Positions 9,543 to 18,110 of a stretch of DNA of 64,000 bases are shown here, in pieces; positions within the stretch are counted from its first letter, which is position 1; every line of letters starts with the position of its first letter. The position numbers and the translations under genes were made by a program. The notes under the pieces were generated by a model. The model saw nothing but the letters and a program-made list of their open reading frames with translations, was not told the DNA's origin and made no database searches. The stretch is from CALAMC01 sp964459465 (GTDB lineage: Bacteria; Zixibacteria; MSB-5A5; GN15; PGXB01). The stretch is from contig CAYWLR010000019.1 of the NCBI GenBank assembly GCA_964459465.1, forward strand, positions 4,471 to 68,470. Reading direction: 5' to 3'.

Positions 9543-11528
9543 ATGTGCGGAATTGCCGGGTATTTTCAACTTAAGGACAAGTGTGCTCCTGATTATGACC
9601 TGATCGGGCGCATGGTCAGGCAAATACAGCATCGCGGTCCCGATGAATTCGGGGCCTACTTCGACGAATATTGCGCCCTGGGTCAGGCCCGACTGTCCAT
9701 CATCGACCTGTCCGGCGGTTCGCAGCCCCTCTGCAATGAAGACGGGACACTCTGGATTTCCTTTAACGGCGAAATTTTCAACTATATTGAATTGCGTCCG
9801 GAGCTCGAAAAGCTGGGGCATGTCTTTAAAACCAAATCCGATACGGAAGTAATTGTCCATGCCTATGAGCAATGGGGCAAAGAATGCATGAGCCGGTTCA
9901 ACGGCCAGTTTGCCATTGCCATTTATGACAAAAAGAGCCGTTCATTATTTTTGACAAGGGACCGCATGGGCATTCGGCCGGTTTTCTATACGGTCCATAA
10001 CGACCGTGTGACCTTCGCTTCAGAAATAAAAGCTATCTTTTGCGATCCGACCATCCCCCGAAAAATCGACTACAAAGGTCTCGATGAGGTTTTCACGTGG
10101 TGGACGACCGCCGCACCGCGCACGGTTTTCGAAAATGTCAGGGAATTAGAAGCGGGCACCTGGGTCGAAATTAAAAACGGACGACCGACCGCTGGTCGCT
10201 ACTGGAATCTGGATTATCCGGAAAGCTTCGATAAAACGCGTTCCATTAATTCCTGGGCTGAAGAGTTGCACGCTCTTCTGGTCGATGCCGTTCGTCTCCG
10301 ACTGCGGGCCGACGTGCCGGTCGGAGGGTACCTGTCCGGCGGGCTGGACAGCTCGGCCACGACCGCGCTTATCAGGCATTTTACCGACACGCCCATCGAA
10401 ACCTTCTCCATCGCCTTCCATGATAAGGCCTATGATGAGTCGAGCTATCAAAAACAGATGGCAGAATTTCTGGGGACCAGTCACCACCAGATACATTGCA
10501 CTTATCATGATATCGCCGAAAATTTCCCGAAAGTGATCTGGCATACCGAGCGGCCGATCGTACGTACCGCACCAACGCCGCTTTTAATGCTTTCGTCCCT
10601 GGTCCGACGGCATAATTTCAAAGTGGTTTTGACCGGTGAAGGTTCCGATGAAGTCCTTGGCGGTTATGATCTGTTCAAGGAAACCTTGATCCGCAAATTC
10701 TGGTCGCGCAATCCGGATTCAAAATGGCGGCCGCTTCTGCTTCGCCGCCTGTATCCCACCCTGCCGCTGTCGGCGGCCCGGGCCCGTTTTTATCTGGAAA
10801 CCTTTTACAAAGCGGGCCTGTCTCAAACCGATCGTTACTATTTTTCGCATATACCGCGAATGAATACGACCACCAAAATCAAGGAATTTTTTACCGATGA
10901 CGTGCGCGCGGCCGTTGCCGGCCATAATGCGGCCGAGTCTTTCGGCATAAATCTTCCGGAGAATTTCTTTGCCTGGCATCATCTGGTTCGCGCCCAGTAT
11001 CTGGAAGCCAAATCCCTCCTGGCTTGTTACCTGCTGTCCTCGCAAGGGGACCGCGTTTCGGCGGCCAATTCGGTCGAGGGAAGATTTCCGTTTCTGGATC
11101 ACCGGGTGGTCGAATTTGCCGCGACCATTCCGCCCCTGTATAAAATTCATGGCTTGAAGGAAAAATTCATTCTGAAAAAGGCCATGGAAAAGGAGTTGCC
11201 CCGCCAGATAATTGACCGGGTCAAACAACCGTACATGGCCCCCGATTCCAATAGCTTTGTACAGGATGATTCGCCGGAATATATCGCGCAAACGCTGTCA
11301 CAAGAAAGCCTTGACAGCGTCGGTATTTTCAAGTCCGAACCGGTGGCCATGCTTCGCGAGAAATGCAAAAAGCTGTCGCATGCCCACCTGTCGTTCAAGG
11401 ATAATATGTCGTTTATTGGGATACTTTCAACCCAACTATTGCACCATCATTTTATTGATAATTTCAAAGTGCCGGACAGCCCACGCCGTGAATCATTCAA
11501 CGTATACCATGACGATACGGCGAAATAA
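9543..11528 (+). CDS. asnB: AsnB-like glutamine-hydrolysing amidotransferase
   Basis: 661 residues, class II glutamine amidotransferase plus ATP-pyrophosphatase synthetase domain, as in asparagine synthetase B. The N-terminus MCGIAGYF supplies the nucleophile Cys2 after Met removal. RLSIIDLSGGSQPL and SFNGEIFNY are glutaminase-domain motifs. The PPi loop SGGLDSS is near residue 268, and EGRFPFLDHRVVEFA lies in the C-terminal third. In exosortase-type EPS loci, AsnB relatives sit next to an AMP ligase and a carrier protein and probably amidate a sugar carboxylate rather than make asparagine. The same neighbours are present here (11546-13305), so a dedicated EPS role is inferred, though true asparagine synthesis cannot be excluded. 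Confidence 0.9.
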   Translation: MCGIAGYFQLKDKCAPDYDLIGRMVRQIQHRGPDEFGAYFDEYCALGQARLSIIDLSGGSQPLCNEDGTLWISFNGEIFNYIELRPELEKLGHVFKTKSDTEVIVHAYEQWGKECMSRFNGQFAIAIYDKKSRSLFLTRDRMGIRPVFYTVHNDRVTFASEIKAIFCDPTIPRKIDYKGLDEVFTWWTTAAPRTVFENVRELEAGTWVEIKNGRPTAGRYWNLDYPESFDKTRSINSWAEELHALLVDAVRLRLRADVPVGGYLSGGLDSSATTALIRHFTDTPIETFSIAFHDKAYDESSYQKQMAEFLGTSHHQIHCTYHDIAENFPKVIWHTERPIVRTAPTPLLMLSSLVRRHNFKVVLTGEGSDEVLGGYDLFKETLIRKFWSRNPDSKWRPLLLRRLYPTLPLSAARARFYLETFYKAGLSQTDRYYFSHIPRMNTTTKIKEFFTDDVRAAVAGHNAAESFGINLPENFFAWHHLVRAQYLEAKSLLACYLLSSQGDRVSAANSVEGRFPFLDHRVVEFAATIPPLYKIHGLKEKFILKKAMEKELPRQIIDRVKQPYMAPDSNSFVQDDSPEYIAQTLSQESLDSVGIFKSEPVAMLREKCKKLSHAHLSFKDNMSFIGILSTQLLHHHFIDNFKVPDSPRRESFNVYHDDTAK

Positions 11529-11545
11529 ATGCATGATTAATCAGA

Positions 11546-13054
11546 TTATTTTCGCTTAATTTTTCCGGATGCCGATATCGGCAGGCTTTTGACGAATTCA
11601 ACGTACTGCGGTACCATCAGGTCCTCGAGGTTATTGCGGCAATGGGCGAGTACCTGCTTGTCTGTTAGAACCTGGCCGTCTTTGAGAACTATCTCTGCCT
11701 TTATGGCCTGACCGAAGATTTCATGGGGAATGCCGATGACGCGCGCGTTGAGTATTTCGGGCATGGAATATAGGACGTTTTCAATTTCCTTCGGTGAAAC
11801 CCGTTCGCCCCGGCATTTGATAATATCGTCCTTGCGTCCCACAAAATACAAATAACCGTCGGCATCCATCTTGAATAGATCTCCCGTATAGAGAGCTTTT
11901 TCCCATGGGTAACGTCCCGGCCTGAGGACACGGGCGGTTGTTTCCGGATCGTTCCAGTAGCCTTGCATGACCGAACCTCCGCGCACGGCCAGTTCCCCGA
12001 TTTTTCCCCGGGGAAGCTCGGAACCGTCATCATCGGCAATCCAGACTTCAGTATTGGGCATAGCGATCCCGACCGAGTCGGGTTTTTTCGATATCATATC
12101 CGGCGGAAGATAAGAAACTCGCTTGCACTCGGTCAGGCCGTACATCGAAAATATCCGCGCCGATTTGAATATTCTCTGAAGGCGAGGAATGAAGTTGGGC
12201 GGCAGGGCCGCGGCGGTGTTGGTGATATAGCGGACCGACGACAGATCGACGTCTTCGAGCTTTTCCAGCTGCAATAAAATAGCGAACATGGTGGGGACGC
12301 AGGGAAGCCCCGTGACTTTTTCCCTGCCGATCAGTTCTATCATCTGATAGGGATAGCCGAAAGACTTTTCCAATACAAGTGTACCCCCGAATTTAAAAAC
12401 CATCAGAAGCTGGTACAACCCGTAGTCAAAGGAAAAGGGCAGCATATTGAGGACGATGTCATCCTCGATGTTTTCCAGATAGGTCGTTATCGATGTCGCC
12501 GCCGAGACCATGTTGCGGTGCAACATGGTCACGCCCTTGGGATCGCCGGTTGACCCGGAAGTATATATGATCGAGGCCAAATCGATATCTATCGGTCGGG
12601 CCCAGTCAAGGGTATTTTTTTGTTTGATTATTCTTTCAAGGCACTGGTCATCCGATAAGGCAATACCGGAATATATGGTACCGATTTCGTGGTCTAAATG
12701 GTCTTTCAGATTGTCCACGGTTGGTGTTTTGGCGATATCAGTAATCAGAAACCGGGCACCGGAATTATTGATGATATGCGCCAGCTTGTTTTCTTTGATG
12801 GTTGGATTTATGATCACGAAACAACCGCCCGCTTCAAGAACGCCGAAAATGGAAATGACCGCTTCCGGGCAGTTACCGAGGTATATGCCGACGCGGTCGC
12901 CCTTTTTTAGCCCGTTTTTTTTCAAATAACCGGCCAGATTCAGGGCGTATTCAAAAATGTCGCTGTAACAGAATCGTTGCTCGCCAAAAACCAGGGCAAT
13001 TTTGCCGGGGAGCCGGCGGGCGGAATCGGATAGAAAATTATTGACCGTTTTCAT
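11546..13054 (-). CDS. AMP-forming acyl-CoA/acyl-ACP ligase
   Basis: 502-residue ANL-superfamily adenylating enzyme, which activates a carboxylate as acyl-AMP and passes it to a thiol. Seen: phosphate loop YTSGSTGDPKGV near residue 166, MYGLTECKR near 305, hinge region GRKDDIIKCRGERVSPKEIE near 415, and the C-terminal catalytic lysine in SASGKIKRK. Its start codon overlaps the stop of the upstream carrier-protein gene by one base (TAATG), so the thiol acceptor is most likely that ACP's phosphopantetheine. It converges with the asnB-like gene, leaving 17 nt between. Acyl substrate unknown. Confidence 0.9.
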   Translation of the reverse strand: MKTVNNFLSDSARRLPGKIALVFGEQRFCYSDIFEYALNLAGYLKKNGLKKGDRVGIYLGNCPEAVISIFGVLEAGGCFVIINPTIKENKLAHIINNSGARFLITDIAKTPTVDNLKDHLDHEIGTIYSGIALSDDQCLERIIKQKNTLDWARPIDIDLASIIYTSGSTGDPKGVTMLHRNMVSAATSITTYLENIEDDIVLNMLPFSFDYGLYQLLMVFKFGGTLVLEKSFGYPYQMIELIGREKVTGLPCVPTMFAILLQLEKLEDVDLSSVRYITNTAAALPPNFIPRLQRIFKSARIFSMYGLTECKRVSYLPPDMISKKPDSVGIAMPNTEVWIADDDGSELPRGKIGELAVRGGSVMQGYWNDPETTARVLRPGRYPWEKALYTGDLFKMDADGYLYFVGRKDDIIKCRGERVSPKEIENVLYSMPEILNARVIGIPHEIFGQAIKAEIVLKDGQVLTDKQVLAHCRNNLEDLMVPQYVEFVKSLPISASGKIKRK

Positions 13055-13305
13055 TAAGCGCGTTTTTTTTGTACGAAAGCGGTAATATTGTTGATGGAAT
13101 CAAGATTATCCGGGACCAACTCTTCGTCGTTGACCGTAAAACCAAAAGTTTCTTCGAGAAAATTAACCAGTTCCAGAACTCCGGTGGAATCGATCACGCC
13201 GCTGTCAAGTAATGATTGATCTTTGGCCAGGGCAAGATTTTCGTCGAAAATAAAGTTAGTATGGATAAATTGTTCGATTTTCGACATTATTTCCGATTTT
13301 TCCAT
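13054..13305 (-). CDS. Acyl carrier protein
   Basis: 83 residues, the usual ACP size, predicted four-helix bundle. The phosphopantetheine-attachment serine is in GVIDSTGVLELV, a DSxx variant rather than the DSL of fatty-acid ACP; such variants are common in specialised carrier proteins. The C-terminal helix NINNITAFVQKK follows the family pattern. First gene of a two-gene minus-strand unit with the AMP ligase, overlapping by one base. It is divergent from the NadE-like gene at 13469, with a 163-nt shared promoter region between. It probably holds an acyl group destined for the polysaccharide. Confidence 0.88.
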   Translation of the reverse strand: MEKSEIMSKIEQFIHTNFIFDENLALAKDQSLLDSGVIDSTGVLELVNFLEETFGFTVNDEELVPDNLDSINNITAFVQKKRA

Positions 13306-13468
13306 GTTAGTCCTTTCGATTTAAACTATAAACAGCCCACATTTTAATCTTGCCTTCGCCTTTGGGCAATATATTTTTCACTTGGATACCGATAATACGT
13401 ATATAATTATCGGTATAATGATAAAATATTGAATAAGAGTCAAATTTGAAAAAGGAAATAATTAGTCG

Positions 13469-14458
13469 ATGAAATTTACGCGAGATTCTCTTAGAATCGA
13501 TCCCGCCGCCGAAACGGCGCGGATAGTCGAACGCATGAAAAAGCAGATTCTGGTGGAACTTAAGCGGGAAGGCGCAATTGTTGCCATAAGCGGCGGAGTG
13601 GATTCCTCGGTGTGTGCCGCCCTGGCCGCAAGAGCCCTCGGTCCGGAAAAAGTTCTGGGACTGGCCCTGCCCGAAAGGGATTCTGCGGAGGAGTCAAAAT
13701 CCTTGGCCGAACAACTGGCCGGCCATCTGGGCATTGAATTTCTCGAAGAAAATATATCCGGGGCGCTGGAGGGATTCGGCTGCTATCGCCGACGTGACGA
13801 AGCCATTAAAAGGCTGTTTCCTGAATTCGGTCCCGGTTACAAAAACAAAATCACTCTGGGCAGCAGTATCCTTGAAAAAGCCGGAATAAACTTTTTCAAA
13901 TTGACAATAGAGTCTCCCGACGGCCAAATTAAGGAGATCCGTCTACCCAAAAAGGAATACCTGCAAATCGTAGCCGCTTCGAATTTTAAACAGCGAACCC
14001 GGATGGCCATGGCTTATTATCATGCCGAACGGCTCAACCGGGCCTTGATCGGAACCGGCAATAAGGACGAGCATATGCTCGGATTTTTTGTCAAATACGG
14101 CGACGGCGGGACCGATATAAAGCCAATCGCACACCTGTTTAAAATGCAGGTTTACCAGCTTGCCGATTATCTGCAGATTCCCGAGGGCATTCGGGGCCGT
14201 ACTCCCACCACCGACACGTACTCGGCCGAAGTAACCCAGACCGATTTTTTCTTCGGCGTAGCATTCCCGATTCTGGACCCCATCTGGTATGCCATGGAAA
14301 ATGGGATTTCAGTGGCGGATACCGCTAATGCCCTGGGTCTTGAAGAAGACCAGGTTGAGCGTGTCATAAAAGATATTCATCAAAAAATGCGAACTACCCA
14401 ATACCTTCGGTCCAAACCGCTTCATATCGATGAGAATTTGACGGGGTGTGAAACTTGA
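13469..14458 (+). CDS. NadE-like ATP-pyrophosphatase (NAD synthase family, EPS locus paralogue)
   Basis: 329 residues of the NAD synthase / adenine-nucleotide alpha-hydrolase fold. SGGVDSS near residue 42 is the PPi-binding loop. GTGNKDEHMLGFFVKYGDGG near residue 194 and FKMQVYQLADYLQIPEGI are family motifs. There is no N-terminal nitrilase domain, so the enzyme would use free ammonia or a partner glutaminase. A complete glutamine-dependent NAD synthetase is encoded at 47100-48737, making this a paralogue. Its place between the carrier protein and the chain-length gene suggests that it adenylates and amidates an EPS carboxylate. Plain NH3-dependent NAD synthesis remains possible. Confidence 0.8.
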   Translation: MKFTRDSLRIDPAAETARIVERMKKQILVELKREGAIVAISGGVDSSVCAALAARALGPEKVLGLALPERDSAEESKSLAEQLAGHLGIEFLEENISGALEGFGCYRRRDEAIKRLFPEFGPGYKNKITLGSSILEKAGINFFKLTIESPDGQIKEIRLPKKEYLQIVAASNFKQRTRMAMAYYHAERLNRALIGTGNKDEHMLGFFVKYGDGGTDIKPIAHLFKMQVYQLADYLQIPEGIRGRTPTTDTYSAEVTQTDFFFGVAFPILDPIWYAMENGISVADTANALGLEEDQVERVIKDIHQKMRTTQYLRSKPLHIDENLTGCET

Positions 14459-14522
14459 GATAAGTGGTGGTGTTTAAGGGATATAACGGCCAAGATTCAA
14501 TTCAAATGAAAGGCGATAAAAA

Positions 14523-16058
14523 TTGACGGAAACCGGCAAGAAGAAAGCTTTTGATGTCAATGACCTGCTGCAGGTGGCCTGGCGGCGAAAGTGGCTGATA
14601 ATAATTCCCATGATCCTGGTGACGGCGGCGACATTTGCAGGATCTTATTTGATTACGCCCGAATATGAATCATCGGTTATCGTCTGGACCGGATCGCCGG
14701 TCAAGCTGTCCAATGACCTTCAGCGCCTATTGGGCAGCGGCCAGCAGATGATGCGGACCGATCGTGACCGCCAGATGGAATTGAAAAGCCTTCAAAATGA
14801 AATAACGTCAACCCCATATCTGGGCCAACTGGTTGCCATGCTCAAACTCGACCAGGACCCGAAATTAAATGAGAAGGCCGCCAAGGCGCGGGTTTCGCGG
14901 CCGGATTTGAGCCTTGACCAGATTAAACTGGACTTTTTGGTAAATAGCCTGCGCGAAAAGATTGGCGTCGGCTACGCCGGAAACGACCAGGTACAAATTA
15001 CGGTCCATTCGCCCGACCCCAACCTGGCGCGTGACATGGCCCAGAATCTGGGCGACATTTTCATAACCGAAAAAATGAGACAGGAATTGGGCTCTGTCCG
15101 TATTTCGCAGGATTTCTCCTTTGAACAACTGTCCCGTTATGAAAGGGACCTGCAGGATAAAATCGACCGGAAAACGGCTCTGGAACGCCAATATTTGCAG
15201 ATTCAGCTCAACGAGTCGGTAATGTCGGACGAGAATCGCCGTGCCATCAACGCCGAAATCGCAGCCACCAATCTCGAAATTCGCAGTAAAAACGAAGAAG
15301 AAAAAGACGTTATCAGCCAACTGGCCGACCTGGGCCTGACCAAAAGTAAACTGGTTCTTGAAGAATCGAACAAGCTGACTCGGCTGAAAGAAGATATCAA
15401 GCAGTTAATCGGGTCGATTGCCACGCTTATGCAGAATCATGAATGGAAGGCCCCGGAAGTTTTAACATTCAATACGCGCCTTTACAATCTGATTGAGCAG
15501 GTTGATAAAGAGACGCAAATATTGGTTAATAATCAGTTTTCCGAATATGACCAGAACACGAGGACGATATTATACCGGCTGTTCACCCTGCGTTCGGATA
15601 TCGACGTTTTATATGCCCGCGAAAACAACCTGAAACTGGCTCGGGCCGATTTACAGCATAAAATAAATTTAATTCCGGAATTCGATGCCAGCCTCGATCA
15701 AATCGAGCGCGAAATCACGGCCGCGCGCGATTTAAGAGATAAATTCAGGGATCAGCAGGAAAGCTCACAGATTTCGCAGGCACTGGTACGCGAATCCAAG
15801 TATAAGGTAATCGAGCCGGCCAAAGTGCCATTAGCGCCGTTCAAGCCGGACCGGACCAAAATAATCGTTCTGGGTGTCTTGCTGGGCCTGGCCATAGGAG
15901 CCGGGGCGGCACTGCTGTCAGAGATTATGGACAGCTCCTTCAAGAACCTCGAGGAAGTCGAGGAAACGCTGGGCATCCCGGTCATTGGAGTTATCCCCGA
16001 AATAAGAATGCTTAAGAAATTGCCCTCGCATCGTGTCCCGGTTGCGGCCGGCAAGTAG
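14523..16058 (+). CDS. Wzz/GumC-type polysaccharide chain-length determinant
   Basis: 511 residues, inner-membrane polysaccharide co-polymerase. Transmembrane segment one is near residues 24-45 (WLIIIPMILVTAATFAGSYL). A long periplasmic coiled-coil region spans about 170-420. The proline-rich EPAKVPLAPFKPDR precedes transmembrane segment two (about 450-472), both classical Wzz marks. There is no C-terminal tyrosine-kinase domain, so any kinase must be encoded elsewhere. Start is TTG at 14523 with GAAAGGCG upstream. It would set EPS chain length together with a polymerase outside the window. Confidence 0.88.
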   Translation: MTETGKKKAFDVNDLLQVAWRRKWLIIIPMILVTAATFAGSYLITPEYESSVIVWTGSPVKLSNDLQRLLGSGQQMMRTDRDRQMELKSLQNEITSTPYLGQLVAMLKLDQDPKLNEKAAKARVSRPDLSLDQIKLDFLVNSLREKIGVGYAGNDQVQITVHSPDPNLARDMAQNLGDIFITEKMRQELGSVRISQDFSFEQLSRYERDLQDKIDRKTALERQYLQIQLNESVMSDENRRAINAEIAATNLEIRSKNEEEKDVISQLADLGLTKSKLVLEESNKLTRLKEDIKQLIGSIATLMQNHEWKAPEVLTFNTRLYNLIEQVDKETQILVNNQFSEYDQNTRTILYRLFTLRSDIDVLYARENNLKLARADLQHKINLIPEFDASLDQIEREITAARDLRDKFRDQQESSQISQALVRESKYKVIEPAKVPLAPFKPDRTKIIVLGVLLGLAIGAGAALLSEIMDSSFKNLEEVEETLGIPVIGVIPEIRMLKKLPSHRVPVAAGK

Positions 16059-16063
16059 GCAAG

Positions 16064-16750
16064 ATGATTGCCATGAATAAGGCTCCCGGGAGTCAATCGG
16101 CCGGCGTCCGTCGAAAGGCGCAAATAAAAGCTTATCTCATAAATCGAAATTCGAAAGCCGTCACGGAGTGGGCCGGAAGCAACAATAGTTCGTTGCGCAC
16201 GCTGGCTTCATTGCTATTCGATCCTGACCCGCTTATGCAGTGGCGGGCGATTGAGGCCATGGGGTTGGTCGCGGCGGATATAGCGCAAAATGATAAAGAA
16301 CCGGTCCGGCGCCAGATCAGGCGTTTATTCTGGCTGATGAACGACGAATCCGGCGGATTGTGCTGGAACGCCCCGGAAGCCATCGCTGAAATCATCGTTA
16401 ATATCCCCGGACTGGCCAATGAATATGTTCCGAATTTATTTTCTTTTATGGATGAAGAACCGTTCGAAGCCGGGGTGAGATGGGCGGTGTTCCGCCTGAT
16501 CAACGGACAGGTCGATACCAGGTTCGTGGCCGATCATGCAATGAAACACTTTGAAAAACTTGAAAAATCGCTGGTCCATGAAAACCCGCGGATTCGAGCT
16601 TTCGGCGTCCTGGCGCTTAGGGCGCTGGGTCATGAATTAAATGCCGAAGGTATCACCCGGCTGTCGAAGGATTATGTGCCTGTCACGTTTTATGATATTC
16701 ACAGTGGTATTTTGAAAAGCATAGCGGTCAGAGATTTTCTGGGAATATAA
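16064..16750 (+). CDS. HEAT-like protein, DVU0298-type family
   Basis: 228 residues, helical, with HEAT-like repeats: PDPLMQWRAIEAMGLVAADI near 50, SGGLCWNAPEAIAEIIVNIP near 96, and RIRAFGVLALRALG near 180. I recognise the pattern as the family named after D. vulgaris DVU0298, found mainly in sulfate reducers; function unknown. It follows the Wzz gene by 5 nt but abuts the sulfur island on its other side and converges with a YkgJ-type gene. No catalytic motif is visible. Family naming rests on memory of the conserved motifs. Confidence 0.7.
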   Translation: MIAMNKAPGSQSAGVRRKAQIKAYLINRNSKAVTEWAGSNNSSLRTLASLLFDPDPLMQWRAIEAMGLVAADIAQNDKEPVRRQIRRLFWLMNDESGGLCWNAPEAIAEIIVNIPGLANEYVPNLFSFMDEEPFEAGVRWAVFRLINGQVDTRFVADHAMKHFEKLEKSLVHENPRIRAFGVLALRALGHELNAEGITRLSKDYVPVTFYDIHSGILKSIAVRDFLGI

Positions 16751-16765
16751 ATTCGGACTTCAAAA

Positions 16766-16790
16766 GGCCGGAGTATTAACGATTCCGGCC
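16766..16790 (-). terminator. Rho-independent terminator between convergent genes
   Basis: Seven-bp stem GGCCGGA / TCCGGCC with an 11-nt loop. Read on the minus strand it is followed by TTTT, fitting termination of the YkgJ-type gene that ends at 16804. It may also act on the plus-strand gene ending at 16750. Confidence 0.6.
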
Positions 16791-16803
16791 GTCATTAATT
16801 CGG

Positions 16804-17670
16804 TCAGTTCGTTTCGCGTTTTTCTTTGGCGGCCAGTTTTTTCTCGAGTTCCAACCGTTTTGCCTTATAGACATCGTCCTTCACTTTAAGCGTCTGTTCG
16901 CCGAACAGGGAAAAGCGTATCCATTTGTAACCGAATTTTAAAAGTGCTTCATCGTCGGTTTTGAGCTTCTCGAGCGCATCCGGGGCAACCTCGAATTTAT
17001 CCAGAAAGGAACTTTCAAAAATGAAGCGGCGGAATTTATCGAGGTTGTAACAGGCGGTGTGGAACATCTCCACCTGTTGGGGCGATAATCCCCCCTTGAC
17101 ATTCTGAAGACGGGGGTGAAGCGTGATATCCTTGAAATCCTCGCCGGCTTTATTGTATTCTTCAATGCCTTGGTCGGCCAGCCATTGCTCGATGGTCTGC
17201 TCGTGCTCCTCACAGAAACCTTTGCAGGTGGCTTCCTGCAGCAAAAAGAAAAATTCGCTGTCAATCGTCTGCGAGCTTTCGCGACTGGTGGCCAGTCCGA
17301 GCGGGTACATGCGGCAGGCCCAGGGCCGGTCCGGGTAGACACCGCAGCCTTTGTCACCGACAAACGGACAGCTTTTACGCTCATCGTCATTCATCTTTAA
17401 AAGCAAAACGGGGTATTTCGAATTTTTATCGAAGGGGGAGATGGTGTATTTGGCCAGAAATTCCTGGGATGTTATCCCCAGGTTACTTTTCAGGCGCATG
17501 ATATCAAACGGTGTCAGAAATATGTTGACGTCACCGCAGCATTCATTGAAACAGGGAACGCCGCTGTGACAACGAAATTTGAAGGAATCGTTTTTGTGCA
17601 GCCGGGGATATTCTTTCAAAATTGCTTCCTTAAGACGGGCGATGTCGTCCATCTTGTTGTTTTCATCCAT
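16804..17670 (-). CDS. YkgJ-family cysteine-cluster protein
   Basis: 288 residues of the YkgJ (CxxxCxxCC) family, proteins thought to bind a zinc or Fe-S centre. Cysteines seen: CHSGVPCFNECCGD near residues 34-47, then SCPFVGDKGCGVYPDRPWAC near 103-122 with CRMYPLG following, and a CKGFCEEH pair near 153. The N-terminal half is the cluster domain; the C-terminal half is helical and charged. Six nt after the zinc-finger-like gene at 17677, so a two-gene unit downstream of the apr terminator. The family has no assigned reaction. Its place beside apr suggests a link with sulfur or Fe-S metabolism. Confidence 0.8.
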   Translation of the reverse strand: MDENNKMDDIARLKEAILKEYPRLHKNDSFKFRCHSGVPCFNECCGDVNIFLTPFDIMRLKSNLGITSQEFLAKYTISPFDKNSKYPVLLLKMNDDERKSCPFVGDKGCGVYPDRPWACRMYPLGLATSRESSQTIDSEFFFLLQEATCKGFCEEHEQTIEQWLADQGIEEYNKAGEDFKDITLHPRLQNVKGGLSPQQVEMFHTACYNLDKFRRFIFESSFLDKFEVAPDALEKLKTDDEALLKFGYKWIRFSLFGEQTLKVKDDVYKAKRLELEKKLAAKEKRETN

Positions 17671-17676
17671 TCCTTG

Positions 17677-17976
17677 TCACTCCTGGGAGTCTTCAACAAT
17701 CCCGCCGCGATGGGCCAGCAATGACGCCACCGGCAGGGGACCTTTTTCGCCGGTCCTGGGATCATAGCGAAAACGGTATGAAGCTTTTTGCTGGTACTGG
17801 TCGCGCATCCATTCCCAACCCTTGATGAAGTAGGGACAGTCGTCATTAAAACAGACGTACTGAATAGTCATATCCCAGCCCGATTCAAGGTGGGGTATCC
17901 ACTTTTTCATTTTCTCGTTGCAGTAAGGACAGATGGTGTCTTTGTTTTCGGCCCTGTCATTCATATTTTTATCCAT
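17677..17976 (-). CDS. Small Ogr/Delta-like zinc-finger protein
   Basis: 99 residues with one zinc-binding module, CPYCNEKM ... CFNDDCPYF (about residues 17-51), as in the Ogr/Delta-like zinc-finger family. In sulfate reducers proteins of this type are small conserved hypotheticals; I cannot assign a function. The central part is rich in aromatic residues (FIKGWEWMRDQYQQKASYRF). Start may be ATG 17976 or ATG 17964; the second has GGAT upstream. Co-transcribed with the YkgJ-type gene after a 6-nt gap; its own promoter would lie between 17977 and the apr terminator at 18025. Confidence 0.65.
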   Translation of the reverse strand: MDKNMNDRAENKDTICPYCNEKMKKWIPHLESGWDMTIQYVCFNDDCPYFIKGWEWMRDQYQQKASYRFRYDPRTGEKGPLPVASLLAHRGGIVEDSQE

Positions 17977-18024
17977 TCAAATATTTTAATATACGAAAAA
18001 TCGGTGGCGATACGCAAATATAAA

Positions 18025-18053
18025 GTCCTCCGGATTACAGGCACCCGGAGGAC
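18025..18053 (-). terminator. Terminator of the sat-aprBA unit
   Basis: Perfect 9-bp stem GTCCTCCGG / CCGGAGGAC with an 11-nt loop. Read on the minus strand, TTTATATTT follows. It lies 58 nt after the aprA stop and separates sat-aprBA from the zinc-finger/YkgJ pair. Confidence 0.7.
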
Positions 18054-18110
18054 ATTTATTGACAAATCGAATTCGAATTAAGTTCGTATCCGATTTATGC
18101 CGAGGGCTAA

